Assembly: GCF_024622195.1 (NCBI RefSeq)
Contig: NZ_JANKBI010000001.1
Coordinates: forward strand, 682,001 to 746,000
From: Murimonas intestini
Lineage (GTDB): Bacteria; Bacillota; Clostridia; Lachnospirales; Lachnospiraceae
Length of the DNA stretch: 64,000 bases
Reading direction: 5' to 3'
Positions within the stretch are counted from its first letter, which is position 1; every line of letters starts with the position of its first letter. Positions 26,145 through 34,386 of this stretch are shown here, one piece after another. Below the pieces are notes generated by a model. That model did no database searches. It had not been told where the DNA came from and worked only from the letters and a program-made list of their open reading frames with translations. The position numbers and the translations under genes were made by a program.

Positions 26145-26976
26145 TGTTTTGAACCTCCTCAATAATTTTATTTGGGGTTGAAGCCCCTGCGGTAATACCT
26201 ACGCAACTCATGGACGGTAACGAATGTACATCCAAATCAACCAGTGTCTGTATATAGTAAGTATTTTCACATTCATTTTTACATATTTCAAATAGCTTCT
26301 GCGTGTTGGAACTATTCCTGCCGCCTATGACAATCATAGCGTCAACCGCCTTTGCAATCTCGGCTGCCTCGGTTTGACGCTCTGCCGTGGCGTTGCAAAT
26401 CGTATTTAAAACAAGTATATCATAACCCTTTTCAGAAATAATTTCAACTAATTTATTAAATTTATTGTAATTAAATGTCGTCTGTGACACAATACATATC
26501 TTCTGTCCCGGAGTCGAAGTAAAATTTAATGCCTCTTCCTCCGTGGCAATGACTGCTGCGCCGCCATCACACCACCCGTAAATGCCTTCGACCTCCGGAT
26601 GGCTCTTGTTGCCTATAATTACAATGCGGGCGCCCTTTGCACTCTGCTCTCTCACTATATTGTGGATCTTAAGCACGAAGGGACAGGTAGCATCTATCAG
26701 ATGCAGTCCCTGCTGTTTTATCATATCATAGATCTCTTTTGAGACCCCGTGGGACCTGATGACAACAGTTCCCTCGTGAAGCTGCGAAAGTTCTTCTGCA
26801 GAGCCGATGACCATGACTCCCTTTTTTTCCAGATCCTTCACGACTTCCTCATTATGGATGATGGGGCCATAGGTGTATACAGGTGTCTCGCCCTTTTCCG
26901 CCTGTTCATACACTTTGTCTACTGCCCTTTTCACACCGAAGCAGAATCCTGCTGTTTTTGCTGTTATGACCTTCAT
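26125..26976 (-). CDS. ispH: 4-hydroxy-3-methylbut-2-enyl diphosphate reductase
   Basis: This 283-residue [4Fe-4S] enzyme carries out the last step of the MEP pathway, making IPP and DMAPP. The three cluster Cys are in TAGFCFGVKRAV (about 12), DATCPFV (about 96) and LNTICNATAERQ (about 190). Substrate-binding His residues are in PIIHNEEVV and IRSHGVS. It overlaps cmk by four bases and the S1 gene by 20, so the three are one translationally coupled unit. Confidence 0.97.
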   Translation of the reverse strand: MKVITAKTAGFCFGVKRAVDKVYEQAEKGETPVYTYGPIIHNEEVVKDLEKKGVMVIGSAEELSQLHEGTVVIRSHGVSKEIYDMIKQQGLHLIDATCPFVLKIHNIVREQSAKGARIVIIGNKSHPEVEGIYGWCDGGAAVIATEEEALNFTSTPGQKICIVSQTTFNYNKFNKLVEIISEKGYDILVLNTICNATAERQTEAAEIAKAVDAMIVIGGRNSSNTQKLFEICKNECENTYYIQTLVDLDVHSLPSMSCVGITAGASTPNKIIEEVQNNVRNEL

Positions 26977-27653
26977 TCTGCAGCCGCCTTTTTCTCTTCA
27001 TACAGGGAAATAATATGGCTGGTCACCTCTTCTATCCCCATATCTGAAGTGTCTACCAGAACAGCGTCATCTGCCTGCTTCAAGGGCGCGATCTCCCGGT
27101 TCATATCCCGCTCGTCCCTCTCAGCTATAGTCCTTTCGATCTCCTCCAGGCTGTGAGTGTTATCACCCTTTTCAAGATATTCCAGATAACGCCTCTTCGC
27201 CCTGGCAGCCGGGCTGGCCGTCAGGTATATCTTCAGCTGTGCGTCAGGAAGCACCTGGGTGCCGATGTCACGTCCATCCATCAGGACATCCTGCTCCTCT
27301 GCCAGCCTGCGCTGAAGATTCAGAAGCGCTGCGCGGACCGCCGGCCTGGCAGATAACCTGGATGTCATCTGGCTCACCTCTTCAGTCCTTATATACGGTG
27401 TAACATTCTCACCATTTAATATAACCTGCTGTTCACCGTCCTCATAGGCCAGCTCAATGCTGATCTTTCTGCATGCCTCTTCCAGCGCTGCCTCATCTGT
27501 ACAGTCCACATGGCTGCGCAGCATATACACCGCCATTGCCCTGTACATGGCTCCGGTATCCACATAGATAAACTTAAGTTTCTTTGCTACCTTCCTGGCG
27601 ATGGTGCTTTTTCCTGCTCCTGCAGGTCCGTCAACCGCAATGTTGAAACTCAT
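26973..27653 (-). CDS. cmk: Cytidylate kinase
   Basis: This 226-residue NMP kinase phosphorylates CMP and dCMP. Its P-loop is GPAGAGKST (about 9-17), followed by YVDTGAMYRAMA. The CMP-binding motif VLMDGRDIGTQVLPDA lies at about 120, and the lid (SPAARAKRRYLE) after it. Length is standard. It starts 25 bases after the YhiN-like gene and runs into ispH. Confidence 0.96.
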   Translation of the reverse strand: MSFNIAVDGPAGAGKSTIARKVAKKLKFIYVDTGAMYRAMAVYMLRSHVDCTDEAALEEACRKISIELAYEDGEQQVILNGENVTPYIRTEEVSQMTSRLSARPAVRAALLNLQRRLAEEQDVLMDGRDIGTQVLPDAQLKIYLTASPAARAKRRYLEYLEKGDNTHSLEEIERTIAERDERDMNREIAPLKQADDAVLVDTSDMGIEEVTSHIISLYEEKKAAAE

Positions 27654-27678
27654 GTTTTCCTCCTCATTTTGCTACTGA

Positions 27679-28905
27679 TCAAATATTACCTCCGGCAGCT
27701 ACGGCAGTGGACCAGGCTATCTGCAGATTAAACCCACCGGTCAATGCATCCAGGTCCAGCACCTCTCCAATAAAATAGAGTCCTTTTACCAGCTTTGATT
27801 CCATCGTGGCCGGATTTATTTCCTTTACCACGACCCCGCCTTTAGTAATAATAGCTTCATTATAATCTCTAAGCCCTGTTATGGTCAACTCTAAATGCTT
27901 GATTTTATGAAGAAATCCCGTTCTTTCCTCCCGCGAGATCTCATTTACCTGTTTTTCCGGCATTATTCCCGATAATTCTACCATCACAGGAATCAGCTTG
28001 GAGGGGAAGAGGCCGCCCAGTGAATTCTTGAACTGCTTATTCTTGCTCTCCTTAAAGTCCCTCAGTATCCTGGCATCCAGCTGCTCTTGTGAGAGAGCCG
28101 GCTTTAAATCGATGGATAGTGTCAGCGGCCCTTTTTTAAGCTCCTTCTGGATCAGGCTGCTGGCGCTCAGTATTAATGGCCCTGTGACGCCGAAGTGGGT
28201 GAACATCATCTCTCCGAAATCCTCGTACAGGCACTTTTTCCCTTTAAACACGCCTGCACGCACATTGCGCAGAGACAATCCCTGCAGCTGTTTTGCAAAG
28301 TCCTCTTTTATATTGAGAGGTACAAGTGCAGGGCTCAATTCACTCACTGTATGCCCCGCCGCTCTTGCAAACCGGTATCCGTCTCCTGTTGAACCGGTGC
28401 TGGGATAGGAAATCCCGCCTGTGGCTATGATGACCTCATCAGCCGGTATTAATGCGTTTCCCTCCGTCAGGATTCCCTTTACTTTTCCTTCTTCTATCAC
28501 TAGTTCTTTGACGCCGCAGTTCAGATGGACATTCACTCCCAGTTCTTTCATTTTCCTGGAAAGCACACCTATGACATCAGAAGAATGGTCTGAGGCCGGA
28601 AAAACACGGTCCCCTCTCTCCAATTTTACCTTCAGTCCGCAGTCCTCAAAAAAGGCTACTGTATCCTGATTGCTGAAACCGTAAAATGCGCTGTACAGAA
28701 ATTTCCTGTTGGAACAGACATTCTCAAAAAGTGTCTCCATATCACAGGCATTAGTCAGGTTGCACCTGCCCTTTCCCGTGATAAACAGCTTTTTCCCCAG
28801 CTTCTCATTTTTCTCATAGACATGCACCTCATGTCCTGACCGGGCGGCTGATATGGATGCCATCATCCCTGCCGCTCCGCCTCCTGCTATTACAACTCTG
28901 CTCAT
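27679..28905 (-). CDS. YhiN/HI0933-family flavoprotein
   Basis: This 408-residue FAD/NAD(P)-binding protein has the dinucleotide motif VVIAGGGAAGMMASISA at the N-terminus, the family block GKKLFITGKGRCNLTNACD (about 36-54) and a C-terminal FAD-contact motif (LTGGFNLQIAWSTAVAAG). The family is widespread and annotated as an aminoacetone oxidase or BaiN-like flavoprotein; the physiological reaction is uncertain. It heads the cmk-ispH-S1 run. Confidence 0.9.
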   Translation of the reverse strand: MSRVVIAGGGAAGMMASISAARSGHEVHVYEKNEKLGKKLFITGKGRCNLTNACDMETLFENVCSNRKFLYSAFYGFSNQDTVAFFEDCGLKVKLERGDRVFPASDHSSDVIGVLSRKMKELGVNVHLNCGVKELVIEEGKVKGILTEGNALIPADEVIIATGGISYPSTGSTGDGYRFARAAGHTVSELSPALVPLNIKEDFAKQLQGLSLRNVRAGVFKGKKCLYEDFGEMMFTHFGVTGPLILSASSLIQKELKKGPLTLSIDLKPALSQEQLDARILRDFKESKNKQFKNSLGGLFPSKLIPVMVELSGIMPEKQVNEISREERTGFLHKIKHLELTITGLRDYNEAIITKGGVVVKEINPATMESKLVKGLYFIGEVLDLDALTGGFNLQIAWSTAVAAGGNI

Positions 28906-28932
28906 CTTATCTCCATCGTAAATATTCTTTTA

Positions 28933-28967
28933 AAAAGGGCGGAGACACCCCATTGCCTGTCTCCGCC
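28933..28967 (-). terminator. Rho-independent terminator of the decarboxylase operon
   Basis: Ten-base perfect arms (GGCGGAGACA/TGTCTCCGCC) lie at 28938-28967. On the minus strand a TTTTT run follows. It lies after oadA. Confidence 0.88.
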
Positions 28968-28981
28968 TTCGAAGGAACCTC

Positions 28982-30394
28982 TTATACCGGATATGCTCCG
29001 TCCTTTGTATCAGCTGCAGCCGGATCGACTTTTGTCTTCTGTGCTGCTCTGTATTTGAAGAATTCTGTTGCAACCTGTGGGAACAGTGCATATGTGAGTA
29101 CATCTTCATCCTGTTCTTTCCACTGGGACATCTCTGCTTCAATTTTGTGTAACTCTGGTTCTAAGAGATCTGCTGGGCGGCAGGTAATCGGCTGCTTGTC
29201 GCCAATACATTTTTTCTGTACTTCCGGGTTAAACGGCTTTGCTGTTGCGCCGTATTCGCCTGAAAGGACAGCCTTTGTCTCTTTTGTTACCATCTTATAA
29301 CGCTCACCCATGATTACATTGAATACAGCCTGTGTACCAACGATCTGGGATGACGGTGTTACAAGAGGAGGCTCACCTAAGTCTTTACGTACTCTCGGAA
29401 CCTCTTCCAGAACCTCATAGTACTTATCTTCAGCATGCTGTTCTTTCAGCTGGGATGTCAGGTTGGAGAGCATACCACCCGGTACCTGATATAACAGGGT
29501 CTTGATGTTAACACCCAGGTTCTTTGGATTCAGAAGCCCTGAATCAAGAGCCTCGTCTCTCATCGGCCTGAAGTAATCAGCGATCTCTGCCAGAAGATTC
29601 TGGTCAAATCCGGTATCATACGGCGTACCCTTAAAGGTCTCTACCATAACCTCTGTAGCCGGCTGTGAAGTACCCATAGCAAACGGTGACATAGCTGTGT
29701 CGATAACATCCACGCCTGCCTCAACGGCTTTCATGTATGTCATGGAAGCTACACCAGATGTATAGTGTGTATGCAGCTGGATAGGAATGCTGACTGCTTT
29801 CTTTAACTCAGTTACAAGTTCTGTCGCATGGTAAGGTACAAGAAGGCCTGCCATATCCTTGATACAGATGGAATTAGCTCCCATCTCCTCGATATTCTTA
29901 GCCAGCTTGATCCAGTAATCCATTGTGTAGGCATCACCTAATGTATAGGAAATAGCTACCTGCGCATGTCCCTTTTCCTTGTTTGATGCGCTTACAGCTG
30001 TCTGCAGATTTCTGATATCGTTCATACAGTCGAAAATACGGATTATATCAATACCATTGGCGATAGATTTCTGTACGAAATATTCTACCACATCATCTGC
30101 ATACGGACGGTATCCTAAGATATTCTGTCCGCGGAAAAGCATCTGCAGCTTTGTGTTTTTAAATCCTGCACGGAGCTTGCGGAGCCTCTCCCATGGATCT
30201 TCCTTCAGGAAACGAAGGGATGCATCGAAGGTAGCACCGCCCCAGCACTCTACAGAATGATATCCGACTTTATCCATTTTATCCACGATGGGAAGCATCT
30301 GCTCTGTTGTCATTCTCGTGGCAATCAGTGACTGATGGGCATCACGGAGTACTGTCTCGGTAATTTTAATTGGTTTCTTTTCTATTTCAGCCAT
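28982..30394 (-). CDS. oadA: Oxaloacetate decarboxylase alpha / pyruvate carboxyltransferase subunit
   Basis: This 470-residue carboxyltransferase of the 5S/PycB type has a TIM-barrel HMGL-like domain: TETVLRDAHQSLIATRM with the metal-site Asp, MLFRGQNILGYRPYADD, then SICIKDMAGLL with the Lys that is carboxylated, and QLHTHYTSG with two metal His. A conserved carboxylase domain follows. The usual C-terminal biotin domain is absent; that job falls to the separate 124-residue carrier in the operon. It moves CO2 between oxaloacetate/pyruvate and biotin. Confidence 0.94.
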   Translation of the reverse strand: MAEIEKKPIKITETVLRDAHQSLIATRMTTEQMLPIVDKMDKVGYHSVECWGGATFDASLRFLKEDPWERLRKLRAGFKNTKLQMLFRGQNILGYRPYADDVVEYFVQKSIANGIDIIRIFDCMNDIRNLQTAVSASNKEKGHAQVAISYTLGDAYTMDYWIKLAKNIEEMGANSICIKDMAGLLVPYHATELVTELKKAVSIPIQLHTHYTSGVASMTYMKAVEAGVDVIDTAMSPFAMGTSQPATEVMVETFKGTPYDTGFDQNLLAEIADYFRPMRDEALDSGLLNPKNLGVNIKTLLYQVPGGMLSNLTSQLKEQHAEDKYYEVLEEVPRVRKDLGEPPLVTPSSQIVGTQAVFNVIMGERYKMVTKETKAVLSGEYGATAKPFNPEVQKKCIGDKQPITCRPADLLEPELHKIEAEMSQWKEQDEDVLTYALFPQVATEFFKYRAAQKTKVDPAAADTKDGAYPV

Positions 30395-30453
30395 TATAAT
30401 TCGAACCTCCTTATTATTTTATAGCTGCGAGCCTGCGGGCCCCGCCTTTTTTG

Positions 30454-31602
30454 TTAAACTCCAAAAATAGCCATGAATGTTCCGGCCGCCACAGCTGTAC
30501 CGATAACGCCCGCAACATTCGGTCCCATTGCATGCATGAGAAGGAAGTTGGTAGGATCTGCCTCCGCACCGACCTTCTGCGATACACGGGCCGCCATAGG
30601 AACAGCAGACACTCCGGCGGAACCGATCAGAGGATTGATCTTTCCGTGGGTCAGCTTGCACATAAGTTTTCCGAGCAGTACACCTCCGGCAGTACCGCAG
30701 GCGAATGCTGCAAGACCAAGTGCAACGATCTTAAGTGTATCCAGGTTTAAGAAAGCTTCAGCGCTTGTAGAAGCACCGACAGAAGTACCAAGAAGGATAA
30801 CTACGATGTACATAAGCGCATTGGAAGCTGTCTCTGAGAGCTGCTTAACAACGCCGCACTCACGGAACAGGTTACCAAGCATAAGCATACCAACAAGCGG
30901 TGCTGTTGTCGGCAGTATAAGACATACTACAACAGTGATGATGATAGGGAAGAGGATCTTCTCTAATCTGGAAACAGGACGAAGCTGTTCCATCTTAATT
31001 TTTCTTTCTTTTTCTGTTGTCAGAAGCTTCATAATCGGAGGCTGGATGATCGGCACCAGTGACATATAGGAATATGCTGCCACTGCGATCGGCCCCATCA
31101 GTGTAGACTGTCCGAGCTTTCCTGCAAGGAAAATAGAAGTCGGGCCGTCTGCGCCGCCGATAATTGAAATAGCTGCTGCTGCTTTTCCATTGAATCCCAT
31201 AAGGATTGCAAGGAAATATGCGATGTAGATACCAACCTGCGCTGCCGCACCCATGATAAAGCTCTTAGGATTCGCGATCAGCGGACCAAAGTCAGTCATT
31301 GCACCTACGCCAAGGAAAATCAATGACGGAAGTACACTCCACTCATCTAAGATGTAAAAGATATGAAGAAGCCCTGCCACTCCATTGGAACTCTCTTCTG
31401 CGCTTGCAAAAATACCCGGGAAGATATTTACAAGCAGCATACCAAATGCAATCGGAACCAGCAAAAGCGGTTCGAATCCTTTCCTGATGGCCAGGTAAAG
31501 GAACACGAAGGCAACGAGAATCATTACATAGTTGCCCCAGGTCAGATTGAAGAATGCCGTTTGATGGAGTAGGTTAGACAACGTATCAATAACGTATGAC
31601 AT
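30454..31602 (-). CDS. oadB: Na+-translocating decarboxylase beta subunit
   Basis: This 382-residue membrane subunit with about ten helices decarboxylates carboxybiotin and couples it to Na+ export. The family's re-entrant motif GGADGPTSIFLAGKL (about 155-170) holds the key Asp. NPLIGSAGVSAVPMAARV near the end is also characteristic. It is the only ion-moving part of the operon, so both carboxyltransferases presumably feed it through the shared biotin carrier. Confidence 0.96.
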   Translation of the reverse strand: MSYVIDTLSNLLHQTAFFNLTWGNYVMILVAFVFLYLAIRKGFEPLLLVPIAFGMLLVNIFPGIFASAEESSNGVAGLLHIFYILDEWSVLPSLIFLGVGAMTDFGPLIANPKSFIMGAAAQVGIYIAYFLAILMGFNGKAAAAISIIGGADGPTSIFLAGKLGQSTLMGPIAVAAYSYMSLVPIIQPPIMKLLTTEKERKIKMEQLRPVSRLEKILFPIIITVVVCLILPTTAPLVGMLMLGNLFRECGVVKQLSETASNALMYIVVILLGTSVGASTSAEAFLNLDTLKIVALGLAAFACGTAGGVLLGKLMCKLTHGKINPLIGSAGVSAVPMAARVSQKVGAEADPTNFLLMHAMGPNVAGVIGTAVAAGTFMAIFGV

Positions 31603-31618
31603 TTTTCTACCTCCAATA

Positions 31619-31993
31619 TTAGTTCATTGATGCTAATGCGTCACCTGATTCTACTGCATCACCTACTGCTACATCAATGCTTGCGATTGTTCCGTCCTGA
31701 GGAGCCACTACAGGGATCTCCATCTTCATAGCTTCCAGGATCATGATGTTTTCTCCGGCCTTTACAGCCTGTCCTGCACTTGCTTCTATCTTGCATACCT
31801 TACCCGGTACAGAAGCTGTTACCTTAACTGCGCCTGCTCCGCCTGCCGCTGCCTTCGGTGCCGCTGCAGGAGCTGCTTTCGGAGCTGCCTTTGGCGCTGC
31901 TTTTGCCGCAGGAGCTGCCGCTGTGCTTCCTGTTCCTTCTTCAACAGTTACATCATATGCTGTTCCATTAACAGTAATTGTATAATTCTTCAT
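31619..31993 (-). CDS. Biotin carboxyl carrier (decarboxylase gamma/delta type)
   Basis: This 124-residue protein consists of a short N-terminal beta segment, an Ala/Pro/Lys hinge (about 25-52, repeats of KAAPKAAP) and a biotinyl domain with the biotin-accepting Lys90 in LEAMKME. The hinge is the flexible arm that shuttles carboxybiotin between the carboxyltransferases and OadB. It lies between the gamma and beta genes. Confidence 0.95.
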   Translation of the reverse strand: MKNYTITVNGTAYDVTVEEGTGSTAAAPAAKAAPKAAPKAAPAAAPKAAAGGAGAVKVTASVPGKVCKIEASAGQAVKAGENIMILEAMKMEIPVVAPQDGTIASIDVAVGDAVESGDALASMN

Positions 31994-32011
31994 GATAATA
32001 TCCTCCTAATA

Positions 32012-32785
32012 TCAGGCCTTCTGCCATTTTTTACGGTTTGCTTTTTTAATAGAACGAACTACAAAACCATCTGTAGAAGTATTCTCAGATGCTGCGATTG
32101 CTGCTGCAATAACTGCAACCAGCTCTCCGTCATCCACAAGCTCTTCCTCTTCTTCCACTGCAGGTATTTCTGCAGCTGCAGGAGCCTTCGGCTCTTCTTT
32201 GATCTCTTTTTTCTTTCCAAAAGACTCTGTAAGCTTAGGAATATACTTGAACAGAGAAATGAGGAAGCTCAGGAACAGAAGCATTAAAAATACAATGACT
32301 ATACCCATGACTGTATTTAAAGCCGCTCTCTCCAGCATAACAGACATTGGATAGTCAACATTAAACGTCATGCTGGTGGCTGTAACGCTGTTCAGATTAG
32401 AAAAGTCCACAACCAGCTCCACATCTGCATCCATCTTCTCAAAGAAAGCTTTTGTAGTGATTGTGATAATCTTATTTTTCACTTCATAGGACTGTTCACC
32501 TGACTCTTTATAAGCTCCCAGCTCTTCTTTTACGCCCTGCCATGACTGGATACTGCCTGTCGTGAATTCATCATTCAAAGTCAGATAATATTCCATAGCA
32601 GCATCATCCATTGATGTGACGCTCTCAATCATTCCTACTGCCGAACTTTCAAAAGAAGCAATCTGCTCTTGGCTCAGGCCGCTGTTATTTTCTGTGCTCT
32701 CTGTCTTCTGTCCGCATGCTGCGAAAACGCTCATGCTTACAAGCAGGCATACGACAAGTAACAGACTTTTCAGTTTTCCCTTCAT
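32012..32785 (-). CDS. OadG-like subunit with lipoprotein extracellular domain
   Basis: This 257-residue protein sits in the position of the small gamma subunit but is much larger. It has a lipobox (VFAACG, near 25), an extracytoplasmic domain (about 30-155, with SMDDAAMEYYLTL and a beta-rich region), a single membrane helix (about 160-185) and a cytoplasmic acidic tail (KKEIKEEPKAP...). Classical OadG proteins are about 80-120 residues with only the helix and tail. The outer domain resembles DUF3887-type modules, by eye. The start at 32785 has AGAGAGG upstream; the GTG three codons earlier is less likely. Confidence 0.82.
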   Translation of the reverse strand: MKGKLKSLLLVVCLLVSMSVFAACGQKTESTENNSGLSQEQIASFESSAVGMIESVTSMDDAAMEYYLTLNDEFTTGSIQSWQGVKEELGAYKESGEQSYEVKNKIITITTKAFFEKMDADVELVVDFSNLNSVTATSMTFNVDYPMSVMLERAALNTVMGIVIVFLMLLFLSFLISLFKYIPKLTESFGKKKEIKEEPKAPAAAEIPAVEEEEELVDDGELVAVIAAAIAASENTSTDGFVVRSIKKANRKKWQKA

Positions 32786-32799
32786 ATTATTCACCTCTC

Positions 32800-34236
32800 T
32801 TAAACCGTGCCATGTTTTTTGCTCGGGCGGTCTTCTCTTTTCGTGAATAACATTTCAAAAGCTCCGATCACATATTTTCTGGTATCTTCTGCCTCGATCA
32901 GAGTATCTACATATCCGCGTCTTGCTGCTGCCATGGCGCTTTCCTGAGCAGAAGCATATTCTGCCGCCTTTTCATTCAGAAGGGCTGCATCTGCATCAGG
33001 ATACATGATCCTGGCTGCTTCTCTTGCATCCATCATACCGATCTGTGCATTGCCCCAGGCATAAGTCATATCTGCTCCCAGCGCTTTGCTGTTCATGACT
33101 GTATAAGCACTTCCGAAAGCTGATCCGATAACCACATTGACCTTCGGGACTGTAGCATTTGCAAAAGCATATGTCAGTTCTGCCACTGCAGAAGCAATGC
33201 TTCTCTCAGAATGCATATCAGCTTTAAAGCCCTTCACATTTGTCAGAGTAAGTACAGGGATTTCAAAAGCATCGCAGAATTTAACAAATTTTGCTGCTTT
33301 TCTGGCTCCCTTTGTAGTCAGCACGGCGTCGTATTCTGCTGTCTTATTTCCTTCTGCGTCATACACTTCTGTGCGGTTTGCCACAGCGCCCACTGTCATG
33401 CCGTTTAATTTGATAAAACCTGTCACCATCTCTTTTGCATAGGAAGCTTTCACTTCTACAAAAATATTATCATCTGAGATATTTGAAAGAAGGATCGAAG
33501 TATCGCCTGATGCGTTCGCCAGATCCGGGCAGACTCTGTTCAGATCATCTGTACACTCTTCATATGATGCATCATCCTCATTGTTAGACGGAAGCATGCA
33601 TACCAGCTGGCGGATCTGTCCGAAGATATCCTCTTCACTGCCAGTAAAATCAACAGTACCTGCCTCTTCGCTCTGGAACTTTGCAGCTGCTGTATCGCAT
33701 TTGTCCACGCGGTTATTATCAAGCGCATTTGGAGAGTTTACGAATAATTTAGCTTTGCTGTCCTCCATGAAAGTAAAATCTGTCAAAGCAGAACCTATAG
33801 TCATTCCGCCTCCGCATGTTCCGAAAACAGCTGTGATCTGCGGGATCACTCCGGAAGCCATTGCCTGCTTCAGATAAATCTCACCAAACGCGTTCAGAGC
33901 GTCTGTAGCTTCCTGAAGCCTTAATCCTGCACAGTCAACGAGACCAATGACAGGCGCCCCCATCTTCATAGCCATGTCATAGATGCCTGCGATCTTCTTT
34001 GCGTGCATCTCGCCGATAGAACCTCCTAAAACAGAAGCGTCCTGGCTGTAGACATATACAAGATTACCGTCAATCACACCGTAACCTGTAATAACGCCAT
34101 CTGCAGGAGTTTCTTTTTCCTGCATGTTGAAATCAGTATTTCTGGCAGTTACACTTCCGCCGATTTCAACAAAACTGTTCTCATCAAGCAAAGACGCTAT
34201 TCTTTTGCCTGCTAAGCTTTGTGCTGTATCACTCAT
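32800..34236 (-). CDS. Acyl-CoA carboxyltransferase (MmdA/12S-like)
   Basis: This 478-residue crotonase-fold carboxyltransferase of the methylmalonyl-CoA/propionyl-CoA type has an N-terminal half with ADGVITGYGVIDGNLVYVYSQD and the oxyanion-hole region GTCGGGMTIGSALTDF. The C-terminal half carries VVIGSAFGSAYTVMNSK and WGNAQIGMMDAREAARIM. It decarboxylates an acyl-CoA by moving CO2 to biotin. It is the first gene of an operon that also encodes a pyruvate-type carboxyltransferase. Its exact acyl-CoA cannot be read from sequence. Confidence 0.9.
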   Translation of the reverse strand: MSDTAQSLAGKRIASLLDENSFVEIGGSVTARNTDFNMQEKETPADGVITGYGVIDGNLVYVYSQDASVLGGSIGEMHAKKIAGIYDMAMKMGAPVIGLVDCAGLRLQEATDALNAFGEIYLKQAMASGVIPQITAVFGTCGGGMTIGSALTDFTFMEDSKAKLFVNSPNALDNNRVDKCDTAAAKFQSEEAGTVDFTGSEEDIFGQIRQLVCMLPSNNEDDASYEECTDDLNRVCPDLANASGDTSILLSNISDDNIFVEVKASYAKEMVTGFIKLNGMTVGAVANRTEVYDAEGNKTAEYDAVLTTKGARKAAKFVKFCDAFEIPVLTLTNVKGFKADMHSERSIASAVAELTYAFANATVPKVNVVIGSAFGSAYTVMNSKALGADMTYAWGNAQIGMMDAREAARIMYPDADAALLNEKAAEYASAQESAMAAARRGYVDTLIEAEDTRKYVIGAFEMLFTKREDRPSKKHGTV

Positions 34237-34294
34237 TTTTCAGCCCTCCATTTTTATATTTTTAATAAAGTAAACCAATTTTCTGCCGATTATA

Positions 34295-34323
34295 ATTGTA
34301 TCTTGTTTCTCAAAAAATAGCAA
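34295..34323 (-). promoter_or_regulatory. Promoter of the decarboxylase operon
   Basis: On the minus strand, TTGCTA (34323-34318) and TACAAT (34300-34295) have a 17-base spacer. The 150-base region between dacF and the operon is otherwise AT-rich with no gene. Confidence 0.65.
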
Positions 34324-34386
34324 GCGTTTTGTCATTATTTTAACAATTTTTTCCCGTAAATTGCCGTCAAAAAATGATGAAAGCCA

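Noticed and set aside
31743..31985. 80-residue plus-strand frame rich in Ala/Gly/Phe opposite the biotin carrier
   Set aside because: It is the mirror of the Ala/Pro/Lys hinge repeats of the carrier gene.
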